Below, in pieces: positions 17,245 to 25,645 of a stretch of DNA of 64,000 nt. Made by a program: the position numbers and the translations under genes. Origin of the DNA: Neolewinella aquimaris (GTDB taxonomy: Bacteria; Bacteroidota; Bacteroidia; Chitinophagales; Saprospiraceae); NCBI RefSeq assembly GCF_014197245.1, contig NZ_JACIFF010000001.1:992001-1056000 (forward strand), in the 5' to 3' direction. How positions within the stretch are numbered: position 1 is the stretch's first letter; the number at the start of each line of letters is the position of its first letter. The notes beneath the pieces were generated by a model. It was not told the origin of the DNA, searched no databases, and saw only the letters and a program-made list of their open reading frames with translations.

Positions 17245-18414
17245 CCGTTTGCGGGGCGTTAGGGCCAACGACGAACGTCCGCTAAAAATATTTGAGATCC
17301 GGTACTTGGACTGATTGAACGTAGTAACAAACTGCTCCGATTGTTCGTAGAGGTCATCGCTCATGAGCAGAGCGACCGGTCGGAGCGGCTCGATGTGAGT
17401 TAGAATGATGCGGATCATGGCCAGCAGAGGAATCGCCAGAATGATCCCCGCGATACCCCAGAAAAAGCTGCCGATGATCACGGAGATGATGGCCGCCAGC
17501 GCGTTGATCTTCACGCTGCCTCCCAGTACCTTAGGGGTAATGAGGTTTCCTTCGATAAACTGCACCGTTACGTACAGTACGATCACCAATATTGGTTGCC
17601 ACAAACTCTCCGTAGTAGCCACCGCAAACAGGAACGGCAACATACCCCCGATCACCGTACCGATGTAGGGTATGATGCCCAGCACCGCAGCCAGGAAGCC
17701 CCAGACCAGGTAGTAATCGAGTCCGATGGCGAAGAGCCCCAGACTATTCAGAATGCCAAGTATCAGCATGACCAGTCCCATACCGCCGAGATAGCTTTTG
17801 GCAACCTGCTGCACTTCGTTTAGAGTCTGTAGGCCCTCGGTCTGGTCGTCGTCACTGAGTTGCCCCAGCACGAAGTTTTTAACGGCCGTGCGGTACAGCA
17901 GAAAGAAGAAGGTATAGATCATCACCAGCGAGAAGTTCGCGAGCAGTACGCCACTGGTCGATAATCCCGTGGAAACGATGCCCAGCGGTTCACTGGACAC
18001 GCTGGTAATCGCCTGATCGATGTAGGTTTCTACCTCTTCACCGGTAAGGCCGAAGCGGTCTCCGCCATATTCTGCCCACTCGTAGAGTGTTTCCTGTAAG
18101 CCGGCATAGATGTCGTCGGCCTCGGTTAAAATCGCCTGTACCTGGTTGAAGAAAAAAAAGATCACCCCAATCACGATGGCACTGGCGGTAAAGAGCGTCA
18201 GCAGAACCGATAGGATGCGACTGGAGAAGAGATCGTCGAAGCGCCGACACACCGGCTGCAGCATCAGGGCGAAAAAGATGCCGTAGGTGATGGGGATAAA
18301 AAAAGCTCTGCCTGAGTAAAGCGCGTACAGCACGATACTCAGGCAGATAAGGAAATGTGCCAGTCGCTGAAAACTGATGGTAGAGGTTTCCCTGCGGCTG
18401 GTTGCTTTTTTCAT
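17173..18414 (-). CDS. AI-2E family (PerM/TqsA-like) permease
   Basis: Inner-membrane transporter of the AI-2 exporter superfamily. Members move autoinducer-2, Na+/H+ or other solutes, so the substrate is open. From ATG 18414 (MKKATSRRE) it has about eight membrane segments: an N-terminal pair, a large soluble loop (QAILTEADDIYAGLQETLYE to SSEPLGIVS) and the conserved C-terminal block GIIPYIGTVIGGMLPFLFA ... FIEGNLITPKVLGGSVKINAL. A hydrophilic C-terminal tail of about 90 residues follows. The last 24 codons lie antisense to the end of the DUF819 gene. It is the last gene of a seven-gene minus-strand set, with 1 nt between its start and the preceding stop. Confidence 0.9.
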   Translation of the reverse strand: MKKATSRRETSTISFQRLAHFLICLSIVLYALYSGRAFFIPITYGIFFALMLQPVCRRFDDLFSSRILSVLLTLFTASAIVIGVIFFFFNQVQAILTEADDIYAGLQETLYEWAEYGGDRFGLTGEEVETYIDQAITSVSSEPLGIVSTGLSTSGVLLANFSLVMIYTFFFLLYRTAVKNFVLGQLSDDDQTEGLQTLNEVQQVAKSYLGGMGLVMLILGILNSLGLFAIGLDYYLVWGFLAAVLGIIPYIGTVIGGMLPFLFAVATTESLWQPILVIVLYVTVQFIEGNLITPKVLGGSVKINALAAIISVIIGSFFWGIAGIILAIPLLAMIRIILTHIEPLRPVALLMSDDLYEQSEQFVTTFNQSKYRISNIFSGRSSLALTPRKRLAGKVKQQVGDTDTEVIADSKPN

Positions 18415-18415
18415 A

Positions 18416-18925
18416 TTAATCTTCGGGTGATCCCCCGCGCTTGTAGTACTGCATAAATACAAATCCAATGATCAGCACGAAGACCAGTGTTTCCATGGCA
18501 ACGAAAAAGCTGTTCATCATTGCATCACCGAAACTGTTGTTGTCGTTCAGGAACTGCTCGAAGCCGAGGGCCGGGTTAATGGCCGAGAGGCTGATATTCA
18601 GAATGGCGATGACGATCGTCGCCCACATACCGATGCGGAAAAGGAGACCTATCTCGGCCTTAAAGATGCCGTTGCTGTTGTAGATCGCTTCGGCATACTG
18701 CTTGGTCGAATACCACACGACCGGAATAATGATCAGGTGCTTAGCAAAGCGAACGCTCATGGGGAGGTCTGCATAAATTGCGTTCACTACGAGTAGGTAG
18801 GCGGAAACCGCTAGCCCGAGAATGATCCCATACTTCCGACCTTCTTTGTCGACATTGAAGTTATGGGTCGGTGGTGGATCGAGGTGGGGTGGGTTTTCGT
18901 GAGTCGTAGAGCTTGTCTGGGCCAT
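18416..18925 (-). CDS. Uncharacterised four-helix membrane protein
   Basis: 169 aa. A hydrophilic proline-rich N-terminus (NPPHLDPPPTHNFNVDKEGR) is followed by four predicted membrane segments: YGIILGLAVSAYLLVVNAIY, HLIIIPVVWYST, GMWATIVIAILNISLSAI and FFVAMETLVFVLIIGFVFMQY. The overall layout resembles DUF4199-type Bacteroidota proteins, but no diagnostic motif was identified. It lies between an exported coiled-coil protein and the AI-2E permease, one nucleotide from the latter's start, so co-expression is likely. Confidence 0.65.
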   Translation of the reverse strand: MAQTSSTTHENPPHLDPPPTHNFNVDKEGRKYGIILGLAVSAYLLVVNAIYADLPMSVRFAKHLIIIPVVWYSTKQYAEAIYNSNGIFKAEIGLLFRIGMWATIVIAILNISLSAINPALGFEQFLNDNNSFGDAMMNSFFVAMETLVFVLIIGFVFMQYYKRGGSPED

Positions 18926-18962
18926 GTACCTAGTAAGTTGAGTGAAGGTTAATTTAATACTT

Positions 18963-19712
18963 TTATCCTACAAAATTTTTACGCGACCGCTGAAGTTGCT
19001 CGAGCTCAGCTTCCAGATCTCGTACCCGTTTGGCTTTCTCGTCGGCGGTCTCAAGTTCATCACCAACGTCGTCCCGCAGGTCCTCGATTTTTCGGCGTAA
19101 TTTTTCGATCTTGTCTTCGTACTTCTCGATCTTTTCGCGTGCTTTTTCCGCGTCCTTAGATGCCGAAGCGGAGTCGTCCCTCACGTCTTCCAGCGCCTCA
19201 CGGGTCGCATCGATTCGCTCGTCGAAGTAGCGGGTGTAAAAGTACGTACTAAACTCTTCGAGTACGGCACGGGCGGCGGCATAGGTATCCGCATGGTTAT
19301 CGCGCCCCACAATATCGGTATCGCTAAACGCGAGTGCGATGCTGACCGTGGCATTCGTTTCCCCCCCACTCACATTAGAGTAAAAGTCGAAATTTTTACT
19401 GCTGAGTTTGGGTAGGCTTACCTGTTCGGCCAGGTACGAGATGTCGTCGCCGTCCTTATCCGATCGGTCGATGTCAACGTCGTACCGATCCTCCCAGAAA
19501 TCTTGCCAGGGATCGTAAACCGCATCTACCGGCGCTTGCAGGGGAAGCCGCAGGGAGGGCAGTTGCCGCTTGTCGTATTCTACGGTACCATCGGAAATGC
19601 TGACCGCCTGTTGTGCCATTAGCTGGAAGCCAAAGCAACACAGCAGGAGCGACAGAATAAGCTTGGTAGCGATTGTCCGGCAGCCCATGGAGAGGTCGTT
19701 GAGATTAGTCAT
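18963..19712 (-). CDS. Exported coiled-coil protein of unknown function
   Basis: Has a signal peptide (LILSLLLCCFGFQLMAQ), a beta-rich middle region (SISDGTVEYDKRQLPSLRLPL; VSGGETNATVSIALAFSDTD) and a C-terminal coiled coil of about 85 residues rich in E, K, R and D. The coiled coil has clear heptads (EKAREKIEKYEDKIEKLRRK). No known domain was recognised. The ATG at 19712 overlaps the stop of the upstream gene by 8 bp (coupling). ATG 19688 (MGCRTIATK) is an alternative that shortens the signal peptide. It may be a periplasmic scaffold within the envelope gene set. Confidence 0.7.
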   Translation of the reverse strand: MTNLNDLSMGCRTIATKLILSLLLCCFGFQLMAQQAVSISDGTVEYDKRQLPSLRLPLQAPVDAVYDPWQDFWEDRYDVDIDRSDKDGDDISYLAEQVSLPKLSSKNFDFYSNVSGGETNATVSIALAFSDTDIVGRDNHADTYAAARAVLEEFSTYFYTRYFDERIDATREALEDVRDDSASASKDAEKAREKIEKYEDKIEKLRRKIEDLRDDVGDELETADEKAKRVRDLEAELEQLQRSRKNFVG

Positions 19713-20217
19713 AATGCTCGTTGCGGTCTTGGGGAACGGTTTTATACCGATCGGCCCGGTTTACCCACACCAAAATTTCCTGGTGCTGGGCGTGAAGTAT
19801 TTCTTCGGCGAAATCCAGCAGATTCGTGTTTGCGAGTGCGTGCTCGTAAGAATTGCTGATGCCCTCTTCGTTCTGGTGGGCCAGTGACGCAAGTTCTACG
19901 ACGTTTTTGGCCTGTAGTGCCCGGTTGAGCTGGGCCTCCTGCCGCTTGAGTTCGGTTTCGGAGCTGCGGGAGGGCGTGTGCACTCCGCCGGAAATATCTT
20001 CCAGGATGCCGTTGATTTTTTGGAGCATCTCCTCGTGGTACGCGGCTAGCGAGTCAAAAAAGTTAGCAGCCGTATCGTCCGCTGACCTAATGGCGGAAGA
20101 AATATCTCGGTAGTACCCGGCCGATTGTTGGTGCTCCATAGCGATCTGGCTGAGGGTGGTATCGGTGCCCTCGGGCCTGATTTCGTACGGAGTTTTCATA
20201 TCTGAATTGTTATCCAT
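19705..20217 (-). CDS. DUF2383 (PA2169-type) four-helix-bundle protein
   Basis: 170 aa, nearly all helical. The ferritin-like pattern includes QIAMEHQQSAGYYRDISSAI, FFDSLAAYHEEMLQKINGIL, ELASLAHQNEEGISNSYEHA and ILHAQHQEILVWVNRA. E/H residues are placed as in DUF2383 proteins, which are stress-associated and sometimes proposed to bind metal. No signal peptide is present, so it is cytoplasmic. It sits 4 nt downstream of the DUF2945 gene and overlaps the exported coiled-coil gene. Metal binding is inference. Confidence 0.75.
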   Translation of the reverse strand: MDNNSDMKTPYEIRPEGTDTTLSQIAMEHQQSAGYYRDISSAIRSADDTAANFFDSLAAYHEEMLQKINGILEDISGGVHTPSRSSETELKRQEAQLNRALQAKNVVELASLAHQNEEGISNSYEHALANTNLLDFAEEILHAQHQEILVWVNRADRYKTVPQDRNEHYD

Positions 20218-20221
20218 GACG

Positions 20222-20431
20222 TTAAGCTTTTTCTACTTCGGATTCTGACTTCAGTACGTGATCGCCATCGTCCTGCTTGATGTACAGGGCTTTGTTACCT
20301 GATTCCCCGTTGCGGGTAATTTCACTGCCCTTGATGGTTTTGGTTACCTTCTCCGTGTAAGTTTCCTCCACGGTGCCGGTAGCCTCCCCGTTGCCCCACT
20401 TCCATTTTACTTTTGTGCCCTTGCGTATCAT
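20222..20431 (-). CDS. DUF2945 (hypervirulence-associated TUDOR-like) small protein
   Basis: A 69-residue basic protein, IRKGTKVKWKWGNGEATGTV, with ETYTEKVTKTIKGSEITRNG and a YIKQDDGDHVLKSESEV end. This is the small SH3-like/Tudor beta-barrel known as DUF2945, often found beside stress genes. The molecular role is unknown. A strong terminator separates it from the upstream lipoprotein gene, so it either has its own promoter or depends on read-through. It heads the run DUF2945-DUF2383-coiled coil-membrane protein-permease. Confidence 0.8.
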   Translation of the reverse strand: MIRKGTKVKWKWGNGEATGTVEETYTEKVTKTIKGSEITRNGESGNKALYIKQDDGDHVLKSESEVEKA

Positions 20432-20450
20432 CTCGTGCGTTTTGATCGAA

Positions 20451-20492
20451 TAAAAAACCCGGTGGAGTGGGTTCTATACCATCTCCACCGGG
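20451..20492 (-). terminator. Rho-independent terminator of the lipoprotein gene
   Basis: Perfect 10-bp stem CCCGGTGGAG / CTCCACCGGG (20458-20467 and 20483-20492). On the minus strand it is followed by TTTTTTA. It lies between the coiled-coil lipoprotein gene and the DUF2945 gene. Confidence 0.85.
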
Positions 20493-20520
20493 TGTGGTTA
20501 CTGAGCGTCAGTGGTGGAAA

Positions 20521-20985
20521 TTACTCCAGATCACCTTCGGGATCCATGGAACGTTCGATGTCCTTGAGGAGGTTGTCGGATTCGTTCTTGAAGTCCCTCC
20601 ATCCCTGGTTTACGTCTCCCTTGAAGTCCTTCCAACCGCTTTCCATATTGTTTCCAACACGGTTCATGCGATCGTCGAGGTCGTCGCGGTAGGCCTTGAG
20701 TTCATTGTATTCTTCTTCCATCTCGGCCTTGGCCTCGTCGGAAGCGTCCTCCATGTTGGCCTCTAGCTCATTCATCCGCGCATCAACGTTAGTCCGCGCA
20801 TCGCGGAACTCGCGGTCGAGCTCGTTGCTTTCTTCCCGAATTTCGGCGCCCATATTAGCGACGGCGTTTTCGGTTTCCATTTCGAGTTCGTCCGCAGCGT
20901 TATCGGCTGGAGAGTTCTCAGCACAGCTGTAGAACATGCCGGAAAGGCTGAGCAAAAGGGCTAAAGTGAGAATGCGAATTTTCAT
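20521..20985 (-). CDS. Coiled-coil lipoprotein of unknown function
   Basis: From ATG 20985 (154 aa) there is a signal peptide MKIRILTLALLLSLSGMFYSC with lipobox FYSC. It is followed by an almost entirely helical, highly acidic mature part (NELDREFRDARTNVDARMNE, DASDEAKAEMEEEYNELKAY). The C-terminus has tryptophan-containing repeats (SGWKDFKGDVNQGWRDFKNE). It resembles envelope-tethering or YtxH/apolipoprotein-like helical proteins, but no family was recognised. The open frame reaches 21054, but the ATG at 20985 fits the lipoprotein signal. It lies 81 nt after the MscS gene and is closed by a strong terminator. Confidence 0.75.
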   Translation of the reverse strand: MKIRILTLALLLSLSGMFYSCAENSPADNAADELEMETENAVANMGAEIREESNELDREFRDARTNVDARMNELEANMEDASDEAKAEMEEEYNELKAYRDDLDDRMNRVGNNMESGWKDFKGDVNQGWRDFKNESDNLLKDIERSMDPEGDLE

Positions 20986-21066
20986 AGTTGTAATACTTTG
21001 GTTAAGAGTGCGTGATTTCGTCGCCGCCAACTTAGGCGCGTCGTTCTCGATCATTAAAACAGTAGA

Positions 21067-22020
21067 TTAAGACTGTTGTTCGTTGTCGGCTTTGTGACTA
21101 TTCTTTTTACGCTCGATCACCTCGGCCATATCGGAAAGCTTTTCACCTCCCTTAATTCCGAAGTCGAGGGTACGGATTGGGAACGGAATCATGATGTCGT
21201 TGTCGTCGTAAGCACGTTTGATGGCCATAATCGCATCGCTTTGTGCCTCCAGGTAGTCGGCCTGCCCGCTCTTACCCCCATCCAGCCAGAAGCGTAGGGT
21301 GTAGTTGATGGAACTGTCGCCGAATTCGTTGAAGAAGAGCTGTACGTCCTTTGAGGTGTCGTAAGCCACCCGCTCCTTTACCGCGGCGATCGTGATGTCC
21401 CGCACCTTATCCAGGTCGTCTCCGTAGCTGACTCCACAGCTGAGGTCGACGCGGCGCATCCTGAGCTTGTTGTAGTTCTTTATCGGTTCCTGGGCTACGA
21501 TCTTGTTGGGGATCATTACGTCCTGCCCCTGCAGGGTAACCATGGTTGTGTGCCTCAGCGTCACTTCCCTCACTTTGCCGAAGTAACCGTTGACTTCGAT
21601 CAGGTCACCCTCCCGGAACAGGGTGCGTACCGACAGCATGATACCGCTGAATAGGTTAAGGATGGGATCCTGGAAAGCCAGGCCAAGGGCCAGGCCTACA
21701 ACCCCCGCACCCGCCAGGACACTCTGTACGATTCCCGTTAGGTTTAGCACCGAGAGGGTGAGAAACAGAAAAGCGAGTACGAGCAGCACCGTCAGGAAGG
21801 AACTGAGCAGACCGGCTACCGTGGAATCGTGAACCAGCCGCCGGCTGATCCGATTGAAGTACTTTTTGGCAAAACGGGTGATGACATAACCGACGACCAC
21901 TACGATTAGGGCCAGCAGCATATTGGGCAAATTGCGCAGTGCCAGGGCCCACCACCGCTGGAGTTCATCAAATAAGGGTTGGAAATCGAGCTCGAGCCCG
22001 AATAATTCAAATAGGTACAT
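21067..22020 (-). CDS. Small-conductance mechanosensitive channel, MscS family
   Basis: Inner-membrane channel that releases solutes on osmotic downshock. The 317-residue protein has three N-terminal membrane segments and the pore-lining TM3 rich in G and A (VLAGAGVVGLALGLAFQDPI). The conserved beta-domain is FREGDLIEVNGYFGKVREVTLRHTTM in sequence order, with GQDVMIPNKIV. The alpha/beta C-terminal domain ends in a charged tail. It is the first gene of the minus-strand envelope set. Confidence 0.92.
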   Translation of the reverse strand: MYLFELFGLELDFQPLFDELQRWWALALRNLPNMLLALIVVVVGYVITRFAKKYFNRISRRLVHDSTVAGLLSSFLTVLLVLAFLFLTLSVLNLTGIVQSVLAGAGVVGLALGLAFQDPILNLFSGIMLSVRTLFREGDLIEVNGYFGKVREVTLRHTTMVTLQGQDVMIPNKIVAQEPIKNYNKLRMRRVDLSCGVSYGDDLDKVRDITIAAVKERVAYDTSKDVQLFFNEFGDSSINYTLRFWLDGGKSGQADYLEAQSDAIMAIKRAYDDNDIMIPFPIRTLDFGIKGGEKLSDMAEVIERKKNSHKADNEQQS

Positions 22021-22064
22021 AAGGTAAGTTGATGACCGCTATAACTCCAATCCCGGATCGGTGT

Positions 22065-23030
22065 TCAACCTAACATCTGCCAGTCGCGGTCAAGCGCCCC
22101 TAAATCGACCGCTACGACCCCCGGCCGCGCAATCACCTGGGCACCGGCCAGATTAGCCAGACGGGCGGCGGAGTTGAGACTCATTCCAGCCACCATTCCC
22201 GCTGCCGCTACGCTGATTACGGTATCCCCCGCCCCACTTACATCGGCTATTTCACGTGCCTGGGTAGGATGAATGGTGGAGTGGGTGCGGTCGTTGGTGT
22301 AAATACCGTGTTCGGAAAGCGTGATCATGACCATCCGACAATCCAGGCGCTCAAATAGCACGGCGGCGGCCCGGTCCAGGTCCGGCAAATTCGGTCCAAT
22401 GGGGAAGTCCAGTTGCTGCTGCATTTCCCGCAGGTTAGGCTTGAACAGGTCAACACCCCGGTAGGCCCAGAAATTTCGCTGCTTCGGATCAACGGCGGTG
22501 AAGACCTTCCGTTGCTTCGCTAGTTCGATGAGCTGTGGGATCGTAGAGGCAGTTAGCACACCCTTGTTGTAATCCTGCAGCAGCATAAGGTCGTACCGGT
22601 CGGCACCCGTCACCCGCGCTATTCCATCTACTAACCGGTTCGCGGTATCCTCCCGCAGGTCATTGGTACTTTCGCGATCAATGCGCAGCAGTTGTTGATC
22701 CTGGGAAATGACGCGCGTCTTTACGGTCGAAGAACGTCCGGCTTCAGCGACCAGCAGCTCTTCCGGTATACCACACTCACTGAGGAGTGGACCAAAAACC
22801 TTTGCATTTTCGTCAACTCCCACTGCACCTGCGAGCCCCGCCCGAATGCCTAACGCCCGGAGGTTGACGGCAACGTTGGCCGCGCCGCCCAGTCTGTTTT
22901 CTTCCCGCTCCATACGGACTACGGGCACCGGGGCTTCCGGACTGATCCGTTCCACGCGCCCGGAGACGTACCGGTCGATCATGATGTCGCCGACGACCAG
23001 CACGCGCAAACGGGAAAAGTCAGGAAGCAT
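22065..23030 (-). CDS. D-glycero-beta-D-manno-heptose-7-phosphate kinase (HldE kinase domain / RfaE1)
   Basis: PfkB-family sugar kinase predicted to make heptose 1,7-bisphosphate for LPS inner core. Features are VVGDIMIDRYVSGRVERISPEAP in two parts, the sugar-binding GGAANVAVNL, and the ATP/catalytic motif DVSGAGDTV, where Asp is the base. The 321-residue length corresponds to the kinase half only. The nucleotidyltransferase half of bifunctional HldE is absent, as usual for Bacteroidota with split genes. It is 20 nt downstream of ndk on the same strand. Confidence 0.88.
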   Translation of the reverse strand: MLPDFSRLRVLVVGDIMIDRYVSGRVERISPEAPVPVVRMEREENRLGGAANVAVNLRALGIRAGLAGAVGVDENAKVFGPLLSECGIPEELLVAEAGRSSTVKTRVISQDQQLLRIDRESTNDLREDTANRLVDGIARVTGADRYDLMLLQDYNKGVLTASTIPQLIELAKQRKVFTAVDPKQRNFWAYRGVDLFKPNLREMQQQLDFPIGPNLPDLDRAAAVLFERLDCRMVMITLSEHGIYTNDRTHSTIHPTQAREIADVSGAGDTVISVAAAGMVAGMSLNSAARLANLAGAQVIARPGVVAVDLGALDRDWQMLG

Positions 23031-23050
23031 TTCGGTGGGGGAATGTAACG

Positions 23051-23473
23051 CTAGGCGAATACCTCCGTGCCGGCGAAGTGAAAATTGCTTTCGATGGCTG
23101 CATTTTCGTCGCTGTCGCTGCCGTGTACGGCATTCTCCCCGATGCTGGTCGCGTACTTGGCCCGGATGGTGCCGGCTGCGGCTTCTGCGGGATTGGTGGC
23201 ACCAATTAGGGTACGGAAATCGGCCACGGCATTGTCCTTCTCCAGCACGGCGGCGACGATCGGTCCACTGCTCATGAAGCTCACCAGGTCGTCGTAGAAG
23301 GGGCGGCCGCGGTGCACGTCGTAAAATTCACCGGCCTTTTCGGTACTGAGTTTGGTGTACTTCAGGGCGACGATGCGGAACCCGGCTTCGTTGATTTGCT
23401 GGAGGATGGCTCCGATGTGACCGTTTTTGACGGCATCGGGCTTGATCATGGTGAAGGTTCGGTTGGTGGCCAT
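23051..23473 (-). CDS. ndk: Nucleoside diphosphate kinase
   Basis: Transfers gamma-phosphate between NTPs and NDPs in the cytoplasm. At 140 aa it is the normal length. It has [10 protein letters not shown], the nucleotide-binding [10 protein letters not shown] and the active-site histidine H117 in [12 protein letters not shown] -7 box TACTTTTG (23501-23508, minus) lies 27 nt upstream. It is divergent from the NrnA-like gene with a compact shared promoter region. Confidence 0.96.
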   Translation of the reverse strand: MATNRTFTMIKPDAVKNGHIGAILQQINEAGFRIVALKYTKLSTEKAGEFYDVHRGRPFYDDLVSFMSSGPIVAAVLEKDNAVADFRTLIGATNPAEAAAGTIRAKYATSIGENAVHGSDSDENAAIESNFHFAGTEVFA

Positions 23474-23500
23474 GGGGTATTCAGATTATGTTTGGAGCCG

Positions 23501-23546
23501 CAAAAGTATGAAGTTTTGGCCACCCCATCATTTTTTCGGAACTTTG
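23501..23546. promoter_or_regulatory. Divergent promoters of ndk (minus) and the NrnA-like gene (plus)
   Basis: Minus strand: TACTTTTG at 23501-23508 fits TAnnTTTG. Plus strand: TTTTG at 23514-23518 and GAACTTTG at 23539-23546 form a -33/-7 pair with 20-nt spacing, 24 nt before the ATG at 23571. The two promoters nearly abut, so their activity may be coupled. Confidence 0.5.
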
Positions 23547-23570
23547 CGCGTCCTTTCTGCCACCGTACCT

Positions 23571-24602
23571 ATGCACGACAACTTACTACAAGCCCGCCGA
23601 CTGCTCTCCAGCAGCCAGGAGATCGTTGTCTTCAGTCACCGAAATCCGGATGGCGACGCCGTTGGCTCTACCCTGGGCCTCATGCACTACCTCAGGGACC
23701 GGGGGCACGCCTGTACCATAATTCTCCCCTCAAACTATCCGGAGTTTCTCGATTTTCTGCCCGACGTGGGCTCGATCATCATTTTCGATGACGATATGGA
23801 GTGTGCGCAGGAAAAAATAAAATCCGCTACCCTCTTTTTTCTCCTCGACTTCAACTCCTTCGAGCGCATCGATAAAATGGCGGAGGGTATGATGGAGGAC
23901 GATCGGCCGCGAATCATGATCGATCATCACCTTCACCCCGAGGAGATCGCCAATCCGATCTTCAGCCGGCCGGACCGCAGTTCCACCTGTGAGATGGTCT
24001 ACGAATTCATCGAAGGACTCGGTGATGCCGAGTACGTGAATAAACGGATTTCCGACAGCCTGTATACCGGTATACTCACGGACACCGGTGGATTTAAGTA
24101 TAACACTACGCCCGATCTGTTTCGCACGGTAGCCAAACTACTGGAGGCCGGCACCGATGCCTACAAGGTGGCCGATCACGTGTGGAACAACCTTACCGAA
24201 AAGCAGCTGCGCCTTCTGGGCCACTGCCTGGCCAACCGCATGGAGCTTCTGCCCGAATACCGTACGGGCTTGATCTACCTAAACAATCAGGATTACGAGG
24301 AATTCGACATCCAGCGGGGGGATACCGAAGGCATCGTAAACTACGTGCTCCGGATGCCCGACATGATGATCGCGGCCTTCATTCACGAACAGCCTACGAT
24401 CGTAAAACTAAGTCTGCGCTCCAAGGGAACGATGGACGTCCAACAGATCTGTAAGGCCCTCTTCCGTGGAGGCGGCCACCGCAATGCAGCCGGCGGAGCG
24501 AGTTTTGCCCCGCTCGGATCTACAATCAACCGCTTCAAAAAGCACCTGCCGAAGTACGCAGATGAAATCGAAGCGGCCTATCTAGAATTTAACAATCAAT
24601 AA
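23571..24602 (+). CDS. DHH/DHHA1 phosphoesterase, NrnA-like (oligoribonuclease / pAp phosphatase)
   Basis: Degrades short oligonucleotides and 3'-phosphoadenosine 5'-phosphate in NrnA-type members. Metal-binding motifs are FSHRNPDGDAVGS (motif I), LLDFNS (motif II), MIDHH (DHH, motif III) and TDTGGF (motif IV). The DHHA1 substrate motif is GGGHRNAAGG near the C-terminus. The protein has 343 aa from ATG 23571. The upstream extension of the open frame overlaps ndk and is rejected because the family N-terminus corresponds to LLSSSQEIVVFSH. The FKBP gene follows after 4 nt. Confidence 0.9.
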   Translation: MHDNLLQARRLLSSSQEIVVFSHRNPDGDAVGSTLGLMHYLRDRGHACTIILPSNYPEFLDFLPDVGSIIIFDDDMECAQEKIKSATLFFLLDFNSFERIDKMAEGMMEDDRPRIMIDHHLHPEEIANPIFSRPDRSSTCEMVYEFIEGLGDAEYVNKRISDSLYTGILTDTGGFKYNTTPDLFRTVAKLLEAGTDAYKVADHVWNNLTEKQLRLLGHCLANRMELLPEYRTGLIYLNNQDYEEFDIQRGDTEGIVNYVLRMPDMMIAAFIHEQPTIVKLSLRSKGTMDVQQICKALFRGGGHRNAAGGASFAPLGSTINRFKKHLPKYADEIEAAYLEFNNQ

Positions 24603-24606
24603 TTTT

Positions 24607-25521
24607 ATGCGTACCAATTTTCTCTCCCTGCTTGCGGGGCTGATCTTCTTCGCTGCCTGCACCGATTCGGACAAGGAAGGGATGCAAACTACCGAGCTGG
24701 GTAACCGCTACTCGTACGTCACCAGCAACGACGACGGCCAGTTGGCTGAGCCCGGTGAATTCGTCTACATTCACGCTATCCTGAAGTCGGAAGGCGACAG
24801 TGTCATCGTCGACACCCGGGAACAGGACGGTGAGCAACCCGCCATCCAGGTGGTCGCCGATTCGCTGGCCGACGAAACCCTCGGACCCGTGCAGGATGTC
24901 GTGCGCAAGCTGCGCGTCGGTGAGCGTGCCATCATCCGCACCAACATCAGCACCTACCCCCCCAACGCCAAGCCTCCCGGCATGGAAAACGATACCGTAC
25001 TGCTGTACGACATCGAAGTGACCGAGATCGTCGGCCAAGACGAATTCAACACCCGCCAGCAAGCCCTCGCCGCCGAAGCCCAGGAGAAGGCCGCCGTCAT
25101 CCAGGGCCGCGAAGAGGAAATGCTCGCCTTCACCCAGCAAGTCTTTGAAGACTACAAAGCCGGCAAGCTCGACGGTGAGCTCCAGTCTACCGAAACCGGA
25201 CTGCGCTACATCATCCACGAAGAAGGTAGCGGTGCGGAAGCCGAAGCTGGACGCGGCGTAGTGGTACAGTACATCGGACGCCTCACCTCCAACGGAGAAG
25301 TATTCGACCAGAGCTTCGAGCGCGGACAGGGTATTCCCTTCCCCCTCGGCCAGGGCCGCGTAATTCCCGGTTGGGACGAAGGCATCGACCTGCTGCAGGA
25401 AGGCGACCACGCTACCCTGATCATCCCTTCGGATCTCGGGTACGGTCCCCAGGGCAGCTCAGGCACCATCCCCCCCGACAGCGAGCTGATGTTCTATGTT
25501 GAGCTGGAGGATGTGCAGTAG
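24607..25521 (+). CDS. FKBP-type peptidyl-prolyl isomerase lipoprotein
   Basis: Periplasm-facing foldase (304 aa). The signal peptide has lipobox FFAAC (Cys about residue 18). A central domain (about 30-140: EFVYIHAILKSEGDSVIVD, GPVQDVVRKLRVGERAII) looks like a degenerate FKBP-like fold. A charged helical linker leads to a C-terminal FKBP domain (about 200-304) with VVVQYIGRLTSNGEVFDQSF, VIPGWDEGIDLLQEGD and YGPQGSSGTIPPDSEL. That domain retains the usual aromatic and Asp active-site positions. It is probably co-transcribed with the NrnA-like gene and ended by a long hairpin. Confidence 0.9.
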   Translation: MRTNFLSLLAGLIFFAACTDSDKEGMQTTELGNRYSYVTSNDDGQLAEPGEFVYIHAILKSEGDSVIVDTREQDGEQPAIQVVADSLADETLGPVQDVVRKLRVGERAIIRTNISTYPPNAKPPGMENDTVLLYDIEVTEIVGQDEFNTRQQALAAEAQEKAAVIQGREEEMLAFTQQVFEDYKAGKLDGELQSTETGLRYIIHEEGSGAEAEAGRGVVVQYIGRLTSNGEVFDQSFERGQGIPFPLGQGRVIPGWDEGIDLLQEGDHATLIIPSDLGYGPQGSSGTIPPDSELMFYVELEDVQ

Positions 25522-25547
25522 GTGGAAGTAGGTTAGTTCGTGAGTCG

Positions 25548-25618
25548 GTTAGTCTTTTAGTGGGGTGGTACGGTGGTACGATATATTAAATCACCGTACT
25601 ACCCCACTAAAGACTAAC
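25548..25618. terminator. Long bidirectional hairpin between convergent genes
   Basis: Arms at 25548-25575 and 25592-25618 (27-28 nt) pair with one bulged T and one mismatch around a 16-nt AT-rich loop. Outer TTAGTTCG (25533-25540) and CGAACTAA (25618-25625) extend the pairing. It lies between the FKBP gene (plus) and the enoyl-CoA hydratase gene (minus) and can serve both. Confidence 0.8.
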
Positions 25619-25645
25619 GAACTAAAAGACTGTACTACTAACAAA

